Shown: positions 1-9,834, numbered from the stretch's first letter. The stretch: 64,000 nt of DNA from an uncultured Victivallaceae bacterium (GCA_944392655.1 CALXXL010000006.1:62001-126000), one strand, 5' to 3'. Program-made: numbers and translations. The notes: generated from the letters alone by a model not told the origin.

Positions 1-957
1 GTATGAAGCGAACATAATAATTATACTGAGCAAAAGATATTTAACCAGATTATTGCGCCGCGGCTTGTACTCTTTGGCGGCGAAGACGATATACCGGTTA
101 AAAGAGTAGTTGCATCCGATAGAAATAATTCTGGCGAAAATCACCGACCACAATAAAACCGGCATTGCGGTATGCGGCAGAATAACCTTGCAGAAGAGCG
201 CGAAGAGCCCCCAGTCGATCACCGCCGAACATATACTGCTGATAAAAAAAAGCATCATCTGGCGTATAGTTTTCTCAAAGATAACTTTATATACTTTAAC
301 CGAATCCTTAAGCGGATCGAAATGGGTTCCCCGGTTATCGTTGAGATAGATAGTAGAAATTTTCTCTTCAATAAACTCGATCTGCGCCTCTTTCCCGGCG
401 ACGAGCATCGAAGTTTCGAATTCAAACCTCTCTCCTTTCAAAGGCAGGATCTGTTTCAAAAACCATCTTGGTATTCCCCGCAGCCCGGTCTGGGTATCTG
501 AAATAGGTGCGCCGATAGCCCACTTAAGGATGGTGCGGGTAATTTTATTGCCGACCCGGCTGCGTAATGGAACATCTTTCCTGGAAAAATCCCTTACGCC
601 CAGTATCAGTGCTTCCGGAGAATGGCGCAGCCGTTCGACGCACTTGATGATATCCTCCGGTGCATGCTGGCCGTCGCCGTCGGCAGTAACCACGCCGATG
701 CCATCCGGAAAGTAATTGAGGTAGTAGTTGAATGCGGTCTTAAGCGCCCTGCCCTTGCCGAGATTGACATGATGCTGAAGCAATGTAACCTGCGGCATAG
801 CTTCTATGGTATTGAATATAGTTTTGCACTCCGGCTTGCTGCCGTCGTTGACTACTACAATCGGTATTTCTGGAGCCAGATCAACAATTTTCCGCAACAG
901 AGAGATGATACTTTCATCCGGGTTGCATGATGGAATAATTACTGCTATATTGTCCAT
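1..957 (-). CDS. GT2 glycosyltransferase with GtrA-like membrane domain (3' end cut by window edge)
   Basis: A reading frame open from an ATG at 957 to the left edge (319 codons visible, no stop). The N-terminal part is a GT-A fold typical of DPM1-like glycosyltransferases: an early VVVNDGS motif and the metal-binding TADGDGQH motif, which transfer a sugar from a nucleotide donor to a polyprenyl phosphate. From about residue 240 it becomes hydrophobic (MMLFFISSICSAV, then NRYIVFAAKEY), matching GtrA-type four-helix flippase domains. The fusion suggests it makes and translocates a lipid-linked sugar at the inner membrane. The C-terminal end lies outside the window, so the full helix count is unknown. 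It is separated from the upstream gene by a strong bidirectional hairpin terminator. The family call is confident; the sugar is unknown. Confidence 0.85.
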   Translation of the reverse strand, partial: MDNIAVIIPSCNPDESIISLLRKIVDLAPEIPIVVVNDGSKPECKTIFNTIEAMPQVTLLQHHVNLGKGRALKTAFNYYLNYFPDGIGVVTADGDGQHAPEDIIKCVERLRHSPEALILGVRDFSRKDVPLRSRVGNKITRTILKWAIGAPISDTQTGLRGIPRWFLKQILPLKGERFEFETSMLVAGKEAQIEFIEEKISTIYLNDNRGTHFDPLKDSVKVYKVIFEKTIRQMMLFFISSICSAVIDWGLFALFCKVILPHTAMPVLLWSVIFARIISIGCNYSFNRYIVFAAKEYKPRRNNLVKYLLLSIIIMFASY

Positions 958-1042
958 TAGTTCCCGCAAATTGCATTATTTGTATTTATGAAATAAAATA
1001 ACGCCATAAAAATCCAAAGTCAAGAAGAAATTGTCACGCCAT

Positions 1043-1077
1043 AAAAAAAGGCCGGGATTTTTGCCCGGTCTTTTTTT
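1043..1077. terminator. Bidirectional rho-independent terminator
   Basis: GGCCGGG at 1050-1056 pairs with CCCGGTC at 1064-1070 (one G-T wobble). The stem is flanked by seven A on the left and a run of T on the right, so it can terminate either strand. It lies downstream of the membrane coiled-coil gene. Confidence 0.85.
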
Positions 1078-1089
1078 TATGGTATATGA

Positions 1090-2307
1090 TTACTTATTTT
1101 CGGATGCGGATTGAATAACGGTGATATTTCCGCCTACCGGTTCAATAACCGCCGGAGTTTCCACCTCCTCCCGAGGGGTGGGTTCGGCATTATTCATATC
1201 ATTTTCAGTCGTCTGCGTGGCGGCATCCTGATTATTGGAGAGCGCCTCGAGTTTCTTCATCGCTTCGGCGAGTTCAGCGCGAACAGCGGCCAACTCATCG
1301 GCCTGGTTGGAGTTGAGTTTGCCGAGTTTATCATTTTCGGTGGAAAGGGAGTTGTTAACCAAAGTAAGTTCATCGAGCTGTTTCTGCAGATTTTCCGCCT
1401 TGCTTTTTTCAGCGTTCAACTCTCCTGAAAGTTGTTTTTCTTTTTCGCGGATCGCCTCGAGCTGTCTGGTGTGTTCCTCCTGGAGGAGTTTGGTTTCGCT
1501 TTCGAGTCTTCCGGTCATAGCCTTCTGAAGTTCGTCAAACTGGTTTTTGGCGGATTTGCGCTGTTCGAGCATTTCGCCCCGCAGAGTAACTATTTCCTTC
1601 TGCTGTTCGTTGGCCTGTTCTTCGAGTTTAAATATCAGTGCGTCGAGCTGATTTTTCTGTTCCGCATTAAAATTCTCCACTCCGTTGCGTACCTCTTTAA
1701 GGAGTGCCTGTTCTGCCGCGGTAAATTTCTCGGTAATAGCGGCGGCATTGGCGGCGTTTTGTTCCGCCGCGCTCTTATTGGCGTCCTGAACGGTGAGCAT
1801 AAGTTTAGCGCCGAGCAATACAGATATGACTCCGGCAACCAGAACTATTAGCAAAAGCAGAACCACCGGCCATAAGATACGCCTGGTGCTGCGTGTGATT
1901 GCGTTGCGCTGATTCTCTTCCGCCCGGTTGACAAACTGTACGAGAGATTTGATCTCCTCGATATTGACCATCTGAAAATTTTTGTTTTCGTCATTGTTTT
2001 CCATATTTGAACACTCGCTTTCTGTTTTAATTTCGCTGTTGTCCTTATTACTATCCTGATGCAGATCTGGTTGAACCGGATACTTCTGCATTAAGTACTG
2101 CTCTATATCGTAAAAGGCGGTATTTCCGGCGCGCATACTGGCAATTTCGCGCAAAATCTCCAGGGATTTATCGGTATACACCTTTCTTTTGCCGTGAATT
2201 TCAAATTCTATATAGTGACCGTACCTGGCCAGATAATCATTGATCGTGGTTCTCGGGACGTTCAACTTTTCGCCCAGATCAGACACGCTGTAAAAACTTT
2301 TGCTCAT
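1090..2307 (-). CDS. Membrane-anchored MerR-like HTH protein with long coiled coil
   Basis: 405 residues with an unusual architecture. Residues 1-75 read as a MerR-type winged helix (SVSDLGEKLNVPRTTINDYL, then a basic wing HGKRKVYT). An acidic, low-complexity linker follows (about 80-110), then a single transmembrane helix at about 144-166 (ILWPVVLLLLIVLVAGVISV) preceded by the basic RSTRR. Residues 175-357 form a long Ala/Glu/Lys/Gln-rich coiled coil, and the tail is Pro/Glu-rich. The positive-inside rule puts the HTH in the cytoplasm and the coiled coil in the periplasm. Its ATG overlaps the ribF stop by 4 nt, so the two are translationally coupled. It could be a membrane-tethered DNA-binding protein, RacA-like in concept, or a transmembrane regulator. 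I recognise the parts but no characterised family for the whole. Confidence 0.75.
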   Translation of the reverse strand: MSKSFYSVSDLGEKLNVPRTTINDYLARYGHYIEFEIHGKRKVYTDKSLEILREIASMRAGNTAFYDIEQYLMQKYPVQPDLHQDSNKDNSEIKTESECSNMENNDENKNFQMVNIEEIKSLVQFVNRAEENQRNAITRSTRRILWPVVLLLLIVLVAGVISVLLGAKLMLTVQDANKSAAEQNAANAAAITEKFTAAEQALLKEVRNGVENFNAEQKNQLDALIFKLEEQANEQQKEIVTLRGEMLEQRKSAKNQFDELQKAMTGRLESETKLLQEEHTRQLEAIREKEKQLSGELNAEKSKAENLQKQLDELTLVNNSLSTENDKLGKLNSNQADELAAVRAELAEAMKKLEALSNNQDAATQTTENDMNNAEPTPREEVETPAVIEPVGGNITVIQSASENK

Positions 2308-3260
2308 TCCACACCCAAAACGCTTTTAATAGCCTTGATATCATACGCTATTTGTCTTTTAAGTTCCGCGAGAGAACCGAAACACCGTTCTTCGCGGATA
2401 AACTGTTTAAGTTCAACGATAATATTTTTGTGATACAAATCTCCGGAATAGTTGAGCAGATGAACCTCAATCCTCCGATCTTTAACGCCCAGATATCTGA
2501 CCGTAGGCGTTATTCCGATATTCAACGCGCCGCAGAAGCATTCGCCGCCGAATTTCACTCTGGCTGCGTACACGCCATCCGGCGGCAATACGCCGTATTC
2601 GACCATCAAATTGGCGGTCGGGTGTTCGAGATCGGTTCCGGCCAGATTCAATCCGTGGACAACGGTTCCGGATAATTCCGGGGCGTGGCCGAGCAACTGC
2701 TCCGCCGCGGCCAGCTGCCCGGAACATATAAGATTTCTGATTCTGCTGGAAGAGATCACCTCACCCTCGCACATCATCTCCTCTACCGGCCGGAACTGGA
2801 TACCTCTGGTGGCGGCGAATGCGGCTAAAGTCTTCTGATCTCCTGCCGCGCCGGAGCCGAAGCGCCACTTTTCGCCGACACATATCCCGGTAATTTCCGG
2901 AGTATCGTTATCGAATACGCAATTAAGGAAAGCATTGGGCGACAATCCGGCCAAAGCCTGGGAAAACGGCAGTATCACCACCTCTTTTGCGCCAGATTCT
3001 TTAAGCAGCTGTACCCGTCTTTCGGGCGACACCAGCAATGGCGGGGCATGATCCGGAGCGACCACGCTCTTGGGATGCGGATGAAAAGAGAGAACGACTG
3101 GGGTAGACTCATTTCCGGCCATCTCCACCAGACTCCGGACGATTTTCCGGTGACCTGCGTGAACGCCGTCAAAGACGCCAACCGCCACAGCTGCCCGTTT
3201 AATTCCCCTTCCGGCCAATGTGCTCAATTCGCCGGCGATAATATGCGGTGATCCGCTCAT
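2304..3260 (-). CDS. ribF: Bifunctional riboflavin kinase / FAD synthetase
   Basis: 318 residues, the usual RibF length. The N-terminal adenylyltransferase half has GVFDGVHAGHRKI (HxGH-type nucleotide site) and later SSSRIRNLICSGQ. The C-terminal flavokinase half carries the PTAN core, GVYAARVKF and a late EVHLLNYSGDLY segment. It phosphorylates riboflavin to FMN and adenylates FMN to FAD in the cytoplasm. One oddity is the loop before PTAN: it reads LAGTDLEHPTAN, where most RibF proteins have a G-R-x-(I/L)-G-F-PTAN loop, so the kinase P-loop-like segment is divergent. It is the first gene of a two-gene unit with the membrane coiled-coil protein, and divergent from coaD across 121 bp. Confidence 0.9.
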   Translation of the reverse strand: MSGSPHIIAGELSTLAGRGIKRAAVAVGVFDGVHAGHRKIVRSLVEMAGNESTPVVLSFHPHPKSVVAPDHAPPLLVSPERRVQLLKESGAKEVVILPFSQALAGLSPNAFLNCVFDNDTPEITGICVGEKWRFGSGAAGDQKTLAAFAATRGIQFRPVEEMMCEGEVISSSRIRNLICSGQLAAAEQLLGHAPELSGTVVHGLNLAGTDLEHPTANLMVEYGVLPPDGVYAARVKFGGECFCGALNIGITPTVRYLGVKDRRIEVHLLNYSGDLYHKNIIVELKQFIREERCFGSLAELKRQIAYDIKAIKSVLGVE

Positions 3261-3282
3261 TTAAATATTCTGCTCCTGAAAA

Positions 3283-3310
3283 TTGCATTGTTGTGAAATG
3301 AAGTTATATT
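3283..3310 (+). promoter_or_regulatory. Candidate promoter of coaD
   Basis: TTGCAT (3283-3288), a 16-bp spacer, then TATATT (3305-3310), about 70 bp upstream of the coaD ATG. Confidence 0.5.
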
Positions 3311-3381
3311 AAAATATAAAAAATTCAAATCCGGCATTAAAAAATTACGTTTTTTTTACTGTATTGGAGTAATTGTTATTT

Positions 3382-3873
3382 ATGCGTACAGTATTGTATC
3401 CTGGCAGTTTTGATCCATTAACCAACGGTCATCTGGATCTTATAGACCGTGCGGTAAAATTATTCGACAAAGTACTGGTTGCCGTGGCGGTCAATTCGGA
3501 CAAATCCCCGCTTTTTTCGATGGATGAACGTGTACAGTTGATCAAAGAAGTCTGTGCACATTATCATAAAGTTGAGGTGGTATCGTTCACTGGTCTGCTG
3601 GTTGAAGCGGTAGTGATGTATCAGGCGGACGCGGTATTAAGAGGGCTGCGTGCGTTCTCGGACTTTGAATATGAGTTGCAGATGGCGTTTATGAACCGTT
3701 CATTGAACAAGAACTGTGAAACGATCTTCATGATGCCGAACGAGCGCAACAGTTATGTAAGTTCGCGTATGGTAAAAGAGGTAGCCCGGCTGGGCGGTAA
3801 TTTTGCCCAGTATGTACCGGAACGGGTCAAGGATGCGATACAGAAGAAGTTAACCGCCGGGGAGGTGTCATAA
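3382..3873 (+). CDS. coaD: Phosphopantetheine adenylyltransferase
   Basis: 163 residues from the ATG at 3382. A TTG start at 3373 is in frame but sits only 3 nt from the GGAG at 3366-3369, so the ATG is preferred. The enzyme makes dephospho-CoA from 4'-phosphopantetheine and ATP, the penultimate step of CoA synthesis. The diagnostic nucleotidyltransferase motif YPGSFDPLTNGH is at residues 6-17, and the C-terminal phosphopantetheine/ATP-binding segment NERNSYVSSRMVKEVA is intact. Length and motifs are canonical. The DUF177 gene follows after 4 nt, indicating co-transcription, an arrangement common in many bacteria. Confidence 0.96.
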   Translation: MRTVLYPGSFDPLTNGHLDLIDRAVKLFDKVLVAVAVNSDKSPLFSMDERVQLIKEVCAHYHKVEVVSFTGLLVEAVVMYQADAVLRGLRAFSDFEYELQMAFMNRSLNKNCETIFMMPNERNSYVSSRMVKEVARLGGNFAQYVPERVKDAIQKKLTAGEVS

Positions 3874-3877
3874 GATC

Positions 3878-4387
3878 ATGAAGAGCAAATATCCTCAATT
3901 CAAATTATCTCTGGCTTTGCTGGAAAAGGAGCCGTTAAAACTTTCGGGGAAGCTGCCGCCGGAATTTCTGGAATTGGAGCCGGACGGAATGATCGAGAGC
4001 ATTTCCGATATAGATTATAAGCTGGAGGCGCAGATGATCTCCGGCAAAGTTCTGGTAAAAGGCGGTTTTGAGTTATCGCTTGGCGGCAGTTGCGGTCGCT
4101 GTCTTGAGGCAGTGACGATCGATCTGCCGATTGATTTTGAGCTCTTTTACGATGAAATATCTGAAAATGATGAAGAGTTGGATATCACGGATGATCTGCG
4201 GGCGGAGATTCTGCTGGAACTTCCTACGAACATCCTGTGTTCGGAAGATTGCAAAGGGCTTTGTCCTCACTGTGGAGTAAATCTGAACGAAAGCACATGC
4301 AACTGCGGTGAAGCGCCGGAAGCGATTCCCTCGCTGTCCGGTGATGATTCGCCGTGGTCGGCGCTGGATCAGTTGAACAAGAAATAG
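3878..4387 (+). CDS. DUF177 / YceD-family protein
   Basis: 169 residues with a strong GGAGG (3861-3865) ahead of the ATG. The central SCGRCLEAV and the C-terminal cysteine cluster (LCSEDCKGLCPHCGVNL, then CNCGE) are hallmarks of the DUF177/YceD family, which in other bacteria is linked to 23S rRNA and ribosomal protein L32 biogenesis. The paired Cys motifs suggest a zinc site. It ends in SPWSALDQLNKK, a typical DUF177 tail. The family normally sits directly upstream of rpmF (L32), but no rpmF reading frame is visible in the 134 bp before rubrerythrin. It is co-transcribed with coaD. Confidence 0.88.
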   Translation: MKSKYPQFKLSLALLEKEPLKLSGKLPPEFLELEPDGMIESISDIDYKLEAQMISGKVLVKGGFELSLGGSCGRCLEAVTIDLPIDFELFYDEISENDEELDITDDLRAEILLELPTNILCSEDCKGLCPHCGVNLNESTCNCGEAPEAIPSLSGDDSPWSALDQLNKK

Positions 4388-4445
4388 TTTTGCTCAGCAT
4401 AAAAGTAGATACGCAATAAAAAACGATGTTTTTTTTGATTGTTGC

Positions 4446-4473
4446 TTGACTTTTATTTTTTAGGAATTATTAT
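4446..4473 (+). promoter_or_regulatory. Promoter of rubrerythrin
   Basis: TTGACT (4446-4451) preceded by GC, a 16-bp spacer, and TATTAT (4468-4473). It lies within an A+T-rich gap 48 bp before the start codon. Confidence 0.65.
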
Positions 4474-4521
4474 TAATTATTGGAAATTCTGAACAACCAA
4501 CCAACAATAAGGAGAATAACG

Positions 4522-5058
4522 ATGAGCGATTTCAAGAATTCCAAAACAGCGGCCAACTTAGCGTATGCGTTTGCCGGTGAATCCCAGGCCCGTAACAAAT
4601 ACACCTACTTTGCCGGAGTAGCGCGCAAGGAAGGTTATGAACAGATTGCGGCGATTTTCGAACAGACAGCCAACAATGAAAAAGAACATGCCAAAGTATG
4701 GTTCAAAGAGCTCGGCTGGCTGGGCAACACTCCGGAAAACCTGGTAGCTGCGGCTGCCGGTGAACACGAAGAGTGGACCGAAATGTACAAAAACTTTGCG
4801 GAAGAAGCGTACAAGGAAGGTTACGATCAGATTGCCCGTAAGTTTGAACGTGTTGCTTTGATTGAAAAGCGTCATGAAGAACGCTACAAGGCGTTGCTGG
4901 CGAACATCGAATCCGGCAAAGTATTCAGCCGCACTCCCGCGGTATTGTGGGAATGCCGCAACTGCGGTTTCGTCTTTGAAGGAGAAAAAGCTCCGGAAAT
5001 CTGCCCGGTCTGCAGTCATCCGAAATCCTTCTTTGAAATTGAAGGCGACAACTATTAA
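4522..5058 (+). CDS. Rubrerythrin
   Basis: 178 residues from the ATG at 4522, chosen over an in-frame upstream start at 4480 because AAGGAG (4509-4514) lies 7 nt before it. The N-terminal ferritin-like four-helix domain contains the Glu/His diiron ligands (FAGESQARNKYTYFA, NEKEHAKVWF, EEAYKEGYDQIA, IEKRHEERY). The C-terminal rubredoxin domain has CRNCGFVF and CPVC for one iron. In anaerobes this cytoplasmic enzyme reduces hydrogen peroxide with electrons from rubredoxin or NADH pathways. It is monocistronic, with its own promoter and terminator. Length and both domains are standard. Confidence 0.96.
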   Translation: MSDFKNSKTAANLAYAFAGESQARNKYTYFAGVARKEGYEQIAAIFEQTANNEKEHAKVWFKELGWLGNTPENLVAAAAGEHEEWTEMYKNFAEEAYKEGYDQIARKFERVALIEKRHEERYKALLANIESGKVFSRTPAVLWECRNCGFVFEGEKAPEICPVCSHPKSFFEIEGDNY

Positions 5059-5068
5059 TTGACGTTAT

Positions 5069-5111
5069 AAAAAAACGCGGCCGGCTGAAAAGCCGCACCG
5101 CGTTTTTTTTT
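5069..5111. terminator. Rho-independent terminator after rubrerythrin
   Basis: CGCGG/CCGCG and CGGCT/AGCCG stems around a GAAA loop (5076-5102), flanked by an A run and a run of nine T. It can also act on the converging RND gene. Confidence 0.85.
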
Positions 5112-5149
5112 AGTCTTGCGATCCGGAGTTTCTGCTCCGGATCTTTTTT

Positions 5150-8100
5150 TTACCAGTGACGGAATATCAGTTTTTTAACATATTCGCGCAGATACTGGAA
5201 AGTAGCGAAGAGCCCCGGCACCAGACATATACCGAAGCATGTCGCAGCGATCATTCCCCAGAAGGTTGTCTGACCGATTGCGACACGGCTGCCGGCGCCT
5301 GCTCCGGTGGCGATAACCATCGGGAACACGCCGATAACGAAGCTCAAAGCCGTCATCAGCACTGCGCGGTAACGCATTCCAGCGCCAGCCACCGCGGAGT
5401 CCTCAACGGATTTTCCATCCTCGCGTTCCTGCTTGGCGAATTCCACGATCAGGATGGCATTCTTGGCGGACAGCCCGATCAGCATTACGAGTCCGAGCTG
5501 AGCGTAGATACTTAAATCCATATCTCTGGCGAGCAGTCCTGCCATTGCCCCAGCGGTAGCCACCGATACTGACAGGATAACCGATACCGGCACAGTCCAG
5601 CTTTCATACTGACCGACCAGGAACAGGTAGGCGAATATCAGCGACAAAGTAAGCAGATATACGATTTTCCCTTCATTGCCGCGTTCCTGATAACTCATAT
5701 CCACCCATGATATGCGGTAATCTTTCGGCAGTTTAGTATCGGCGATCTCCTGAATCTTATTCATAAGCGCTCCGGTACTGTAACCGGGTGCGGCCTTGGC
5801 CTGAATCTTTGCCGAGGAGAACTGGTCGAATCGGGTCAGAACGCGCGGTCCGACGATACGCCGGATAGTCGCCAGCGAGCTCAAAGGCACCATTTCGCCC
5901 TGATTATTCTGAATATACAGATCTTCGATATTGTCAATCGTGCTGCGGAACTCCGGCAGCGCCTGAATTTTCACGCGGAAAGACTTGCCGTAGAGGTTGA
6001 AGTCGTTGATATATGCCGATGCGAGTTTCGTCTGCAAGGTAGAGAAAATTCTTGATACCGGCACATCCATGGAGATTGCCTTTTCGCGGTCGAGTTCGAG
6101 ATACAACTGCGGGGTTGACGCGTCGAACGCGGTGTAAGCGAGCTGACACTCTGCGGTTTCAGGTGAATTGAGCATAGCCAGCATTCCTCTGGTAGTAGCG
6201 GCCAGATCCTGAATATTCTGATTTCCGGTAGCCTGAAGCATGAAGCTGACGTCGTTTGTCGCGCCCAGCCCCATAATTGCCGGCGGCTGGAACATATTGA
6301 TACTGGCGGCGGGGATAGAATAACAGCGTTTCATTGCTTCGGCATATATACTGTCGATAGAAGTTTCGACGGTAGTGCGGTATTCCCAGTCGTCAAGTAC
6401 GATAATCCCGAGTCCGAGGTTCTCGCCGGAACCGCCGATAAAGCTGAATCCGGCCACCGTAAGCACCTTGTCGACGCCTGGGATATCAGAAATCCGGTCA
6501 GTGATATCCAAAACCACATCGCTGGTTCGTTCCAATGTTGCGCCTGACGGCAACTGAACGGCGCAGAAGAGAGCGCCTTTATCTTCAGCCGGCAGGAAAG
6601 CGGTTGGAGTCTTCTGATATAACCAGTAGTTAAGGAAAAGGACTCCGGCGAAAATAATCAGAGTCAAAATCAGCCGGCGAACCAGGAAGCGTGATATACT
6701 CATATATCCGCGTTTGGAGACGTCGAGTACTTTGTTAAACGGTGCAAAAATTTTGGGTGTCGACTCATGATTTTTAAGTATAGTTGCGCACAATGCCGGG
6801 CTGAGAGTAAGTGCATTCACCGCGGAAAGCACCAATGCGATACACATAGTTACGGCGAACTGCATATAGATGGTTCCGACCATCCCGCCATAGAATGCCA
6901 GCGGCACATAAACCGCCAGTGTTACAAGAGTTGTTGCGATAATAGCGCCGGTAATCTGCCGCATACCTTTGCTGGTGGCGGCTTTCGGGTCGAGTTTCTC
7001 GTCTTGAATCAGTCGTGTAACGTTTTCGACCACCACGATTGCGTCGTCAACCACCGATCCGATAACGAGGATCAGCGCGAACATGGTCAGCACGTTGGCG
7101 GAATATCCGAGCGGCTGGAAGAAGATGAACGTACCGATAAGCGATACCGGAATAGTAAGAGTCGGGATCAGCGTAGCGCGCCAGTCCTGCAAAAATAGAT
7201 AGGTAATTGCCACCACAAGGATAAAAGTGAGGATAAGCGTCATAACGATCTCCTCCATTGTGGCACGGATGAACTTGGTTGGGTCGTACCCGATCTCGTA
7301 TGACATACCTTCCGGGAATGTCACGGAATAGTTTTCGAGCATTTCATTAACGCTGTCGATAACTTTGATAGCGTTGGCCTCGCTGTTACGGTATAGAGAG
7401 AGCCCGATACACGGTTCCCCGTTCATATATGCGAGTCCGGAGTATAAGTCTGATCCGAGTTCAACATTGGCGATATCCTTAATCCGGACCTGCCCGCCCT
7501 GTTCGCCGGTTTTAACGATAATGTTGCCGAACTCTTCCGGAGTCTGCAAACGGCCCAGGGTATTAAGTTTGTATTGAACTACGTGGTTACTCATTTCCGC
7601 GCCGACGCTGCCGGTAGCGGCCTGAATATTCTGGCTCTGAATAGCCGCGGCGACGTCGTCGGTGGTAACGTTAAGAGCGGTCATTTTAAGTGGATCCATC
7701 CATACGCGCATAGAGTAGTCGTATCCGCCCATAACCTCGGCTTTGGCGACGCCGTCGATACGGGCGACCGCGTCGGCGATATTGATTTTCACATAGTTAC
7801 TGAGCTCAAGTACGCTCATTTTTTCCGGATCGGCCTTAAAGGTATAGAATGCGAGGATGTCGCTGGACTGCTGCCGTACGTCGATACCGAGGTCGATAAC
7901 CTCCTGAGGCAGCATAGGTTCAGCGCGTTTAACGGCGTTCTGAACGTTAACCTGGGCGATATCCTTATCGGAACCGGATTTAAAAGTCAGAGTCAAAGTA
8001 TAGTTACCGCTGTTGTCGGAGTCGCTGGAGAAGTAGATACAGTCCTCCACGCCGTTGACTTTGGACTCGATCGGTGCGGCGACAGTTTCAGCGATAACCT

Positions 8101-8266
8101 CGCTGCTTGCGCCGGGATAACTTGCGGTAACCTGAATCTGCGGCGGGGCGATTTCCGGGTATTCCGCCACCGGCACCCGCATAAGGCAGATAGCGCCGGC
8201 GAGGACGGTAATCACCGATATAACGATGGCCAGTCTTGGCCGTTGAATAAAAATATCGGAAAACAT
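5150..8266 (-). CDS. RND multidrug efflux permease (AcrB/HAE1 type)
   Basis: 1038 residues from the ATG at 8266, one base after the adaptor's stop and with GGAG 10 nt upstream. A start at 8296 inside the adaptor is less likely. It is a full-length inner-membrane trimeric pump subunit: an N-terminal helix ([19 protein letters not shown]), two large periplasmic loops and 12 membrane helices. The proton-relay pair falls at D407-D408 ([16 protein letters not shown]), exactly the AcrB numbering, and the relay lysine is K935 ([11 protein letters not shown]). It should export hydrophobic drugs or bile-like compounds together with the adaptor. The operon has no outer-membrane TolC-type gene, so it must borrow one. 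It is probably repressed by the MarR protein. Confidence 0.95.
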   Translation of the reverse strand: MFSDIFIQRPRLAIVISVITVLAGAICLMRVPVAEYPEIAPPQIQVTASYPGASSEVIAETVAAPIESKVNGVEDCIYFSSDSDNSGNYTLTLTFKSGSDKDIAQVNVQNAVKRAEPMLPQEVIDLGIDVRQQSSDILAFYTFKADPEKMSVLELSNYVKINIADAVARIDGVAKAEVMGGYDYSMRVWMDPLKMTALNVTTDDVAAAIQSQNIQAATGSVGAEMSNHVVQYKLNTLGRLQTPEEFGNIIVKTGEQGGQVRIKDIANVELGSDLYSGLAYMNGEPCIGLSLYRNSEANAIKVIDSVNEMLENYSVTFPEGMSYEIGYDPTKFIRATMEEIVMTLILTFILVVAITYLFLQDWRATLIPTLTIPVSLIGTFIFFQPLGYSANVLTMFALILVIGSVVDDAIVVVENVTRLIQDEKLDPKAATSKGMRQITGAIIATTLVTLAVYVPLAFYGGMVGTIYMQFAVTMCIALVLSAVNALTLSPALCATILKNHESTPKIFAPFNKVLDVSKRGYMSISRFLVRRLILTLIIFAGVLFLNYWLYQKTPTAFLPAEDKGALFCAVQLPSGATLERTSDVVLDITDRISDIPGVDKVLTVAGFSFIGGSGENLGLGIIVLDDWEYRTTVETSIDSIYAEAMKRCYSIPAASINMFQPPAIMGLGATNDVSFMLQATGNQNIQDLAATTRGMLAMLNSPETAECQLAYTAFDASTPQLYLELDREKAISMDVPVSRIFSTLQTKLASAYINDFNLYGKSFRVKIQALPEFRSTIDNIEDLYIQNNQGEMVPLSSLATIRRIVGPRVLTRFDQFSSAKIQAKAAPGYSTGALMNKIQEIADTKLPKDYRISWVDMSYQERGNEGKIVYLLTLSLIFAYLFLVGQYESWTVPVSVILSVSVATAGAMAGLLARDMDLSIYAQLGLVMLIGLSAKNAILIVEFAKQEREDGKSVEDSAVAGAGMRYRAVLMTALSFVIGVFPMVIATGAGAGSRVAIGQTTFWGMIAATCFGICLVPGLFATFQYLREYVKKLIFRHW

Positions 8267-8267
8267 C

Positions 8268-9374
8268 TTACTTATTCTCCAGTGTAACGGGTTCAACGGT
8301 CATACCGGAAGCCATAATTTTGTGAGTTCCGTCGACCACAATAGTTTCGCCGATAGCGAGCCCTTCGCTGACGGTAATTTTATCGCCCACGGTATATCCG
8401 GTCTTGATATTGCGGCGTTCAGCCTTTTTATCATTACCGATTACAAATACGTATACGCCGTCTGCGTCATTAAGCAGAGCGGAAACCGGGACCGCCGGGG
8501 TTTTGGCATCGGCTTTTTCGGTAACAGTAACAGTAACGTATCCTCCTGGAACGAGTTTACCGTCAGGATTGGCAAAGCTGAACCATACGTCGATGGTATC
8601 GGTGCTTTTATCGATCACGTTATCGATAAGTCCGATTTCCCATGGTGCGGAATATTCGGTTCCGTCGCTGAGGAACACTTTAAGTTCAACGTTATCTTCG
8701 TTGGTCTGTTTCTGTTTCCACCAGAGGAAATCGCGTCCGCTGAACGGAATTCTTATATATATGGGGTCGAGCATAACGATCTTATTGAGAGCCGGGCTCT
8801 GTGCGGTAACGTAGTTGCCTTCGGTAACGCTGGTTTTACCGATTCTTCCGGTAATTGGAGCGTATATAGTGGTATAAGAGAGTTCGTTTTCAGCGTTCAT
8901 AAGTTCGGCCTCGGCGGCGGCGACTTTAGCTTTGCCGAGTTCGAGCAGTCTTACAGCCTCGTCCTTATCGGCGATAGCGGCGACCTGCCTGGCAGTAAGG
9001 GCGTCTTTTCTGGCGAAGTTATCTTCGGCGTATTTCAATTCGGCCTTCATCTGATCGAGGTTTGCCTTGGCGGCCATTGCCTGAGCTTTATATGTGGTAT
9101 CTTCGATCTCTATAAGTTTATCGCCTTTTTTAACGATATCGCCCTCTTTGTAGTTGATGGTTTTCAGGAAACCGCTGACTCGCGGCTGCAGATCGACCTC
9201 TTCAATCGGTTCAATGTATCCGACGTTGCGTTTAGAGCTGCCCTGTTCTATACCGCCGACCTGGGCGACTGCCACCATTGGCGGCGTTGACTGCGGACCT
9301 TGAGCCATAAGGTTGAAGTTCACGGCGGTCAATGCCGCGCAAACAGAGGAGAAAATAATCTTTTTTGTGTTCAT
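8268..9374 (-). CDS. RND periplasmic adaptor (membrane fusion protein, AcrA-like)
   Basis: 368 residues from the ATG at 9374, four nt after the marR stop. The AGG inside the marR stop region serves as RBS; the in-frame ATG at 9389 overlaps marR. The signal peptide is [20 protein letters not shown], with cleavage likely near MAQG. A barrel-sandwich (lipoyl-like) half follows ([28 protein letters not shown]), then a helical hairpin (about 85-150), the second lipoyl half ([19 protein letters not shown]) and beta-barrel segments. It bridges the RND permease to an outer-membrane channel. There is no lipobox, so it is probably soluble. It is the middle gene of the marR-adaptor-RND unit. Confidence 0.93.
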   Translation of the reverse strand: MNTKKIIFSSVCAALTAVNFNLMAQGPQSTPPMVAVAQVGGIEQGSSKRNVGYIEPIEEVDLQPRVSGFLKTINYKEGDIVKKGDKLIEIEDTTYKAQAMAAKANLDQMKAELKYAEDNFARKDALTARQVAAIADKDEAVRLLELGKAKVAAAEAELMNAENELSYTTIYAPITGRIGKTSVTEGNYVTAQSPALNKIVMLDPIYIRIPFSGRDFLWWKQKQTNEDNVELKVFLSDGTEYSAPWEIGLIDNVIDKSTDTIDVWFSFANPDGKLVPGGYVTVTVTEKADAKTPAVPVSALLNDADGVYVFVIGNDKKAERRNIKTGYTVGDKITVSEGLAIGETIVVDGTHKIMASGMTVEPVTLENK

Positions 9375-9378
9375 AATA

Positions 9379-9834
9379 TTATACCTCATAACTATTTATA
9401 GATTCCTCGATTAAAGTGCTTGCCTTAATGCATGCATTTTTCTCATCTTCAGAGAGCTGATTCAGCGCCCGGTCGAAGAGAAACTTAAAATGTTCGGTTA
9501 ATTTCTTTCTCAATTCAACCAGATTCTGAGATGGCAGAATACATACAGCTCTGCGGTTATTTGGATTGATCTGCCGCAGAAGTATCCCATTGCGCACCAG
9601 CAGATCCACTGCGGTGCTGGTAGCGCCCGGCGTAATCCCCAGATAATCGGCGACATTTCGCAGGGTCGGCCCTTCCGGCTGCTGTTCCACCAGTTTTATA
9701 ACCGCCTGAATTACTTTCATCTGTGCAATAGTAATATCGTTAGCCATTCCGTGAAACTGCGAAGCGAACATTTTAATTGCCTGATCCTTCATCCGGTCAG
9801 TACACTCAATGCAAACCTCCCAGAATTCAGCCAT
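9379..9834 (-). CDS. MarR-family transcriptional regulator
   Basis: 151 residues with the winged-helix core LRNVADYLGITPGATSTAVDLLVRNGILLRQINPNNRRAVCIL (about 60-110) and flanking dimerisation helices, typical of MarR/SlyA repressors that respond to phenolic or hydrophobic ligands. As first gene of an efflux operon, with a 24-bp inverted repeat just upstream of its -35 box, it is probably an autorepressor of the pump. The ligand cannot be read from sequence. Length is normal for the family. Confidence 0.92.
   Translation of the reverse strand: MAEFWEVCIECTDRMKDQAIKMFASQFHGMANDITIAQMKVIQAVIKLVEQQPEGPTLRNVADYLGITPGATSTAVDLLVRNGILLRQINPNNRRAVCILPSQNLVELRKKLTEHFKFLFDRALNQLSEDEKNACIKASTLIEESINSYEV

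Noticed and set aside
4558-5019. 153-codon minus-strand frame
   Set aside because: Antisense shadow of rubrerythrin.
7574-8287. 237-codon plus-strand frame
   Set aside because: Antisense shadow of the RND permease with no recognisable features.
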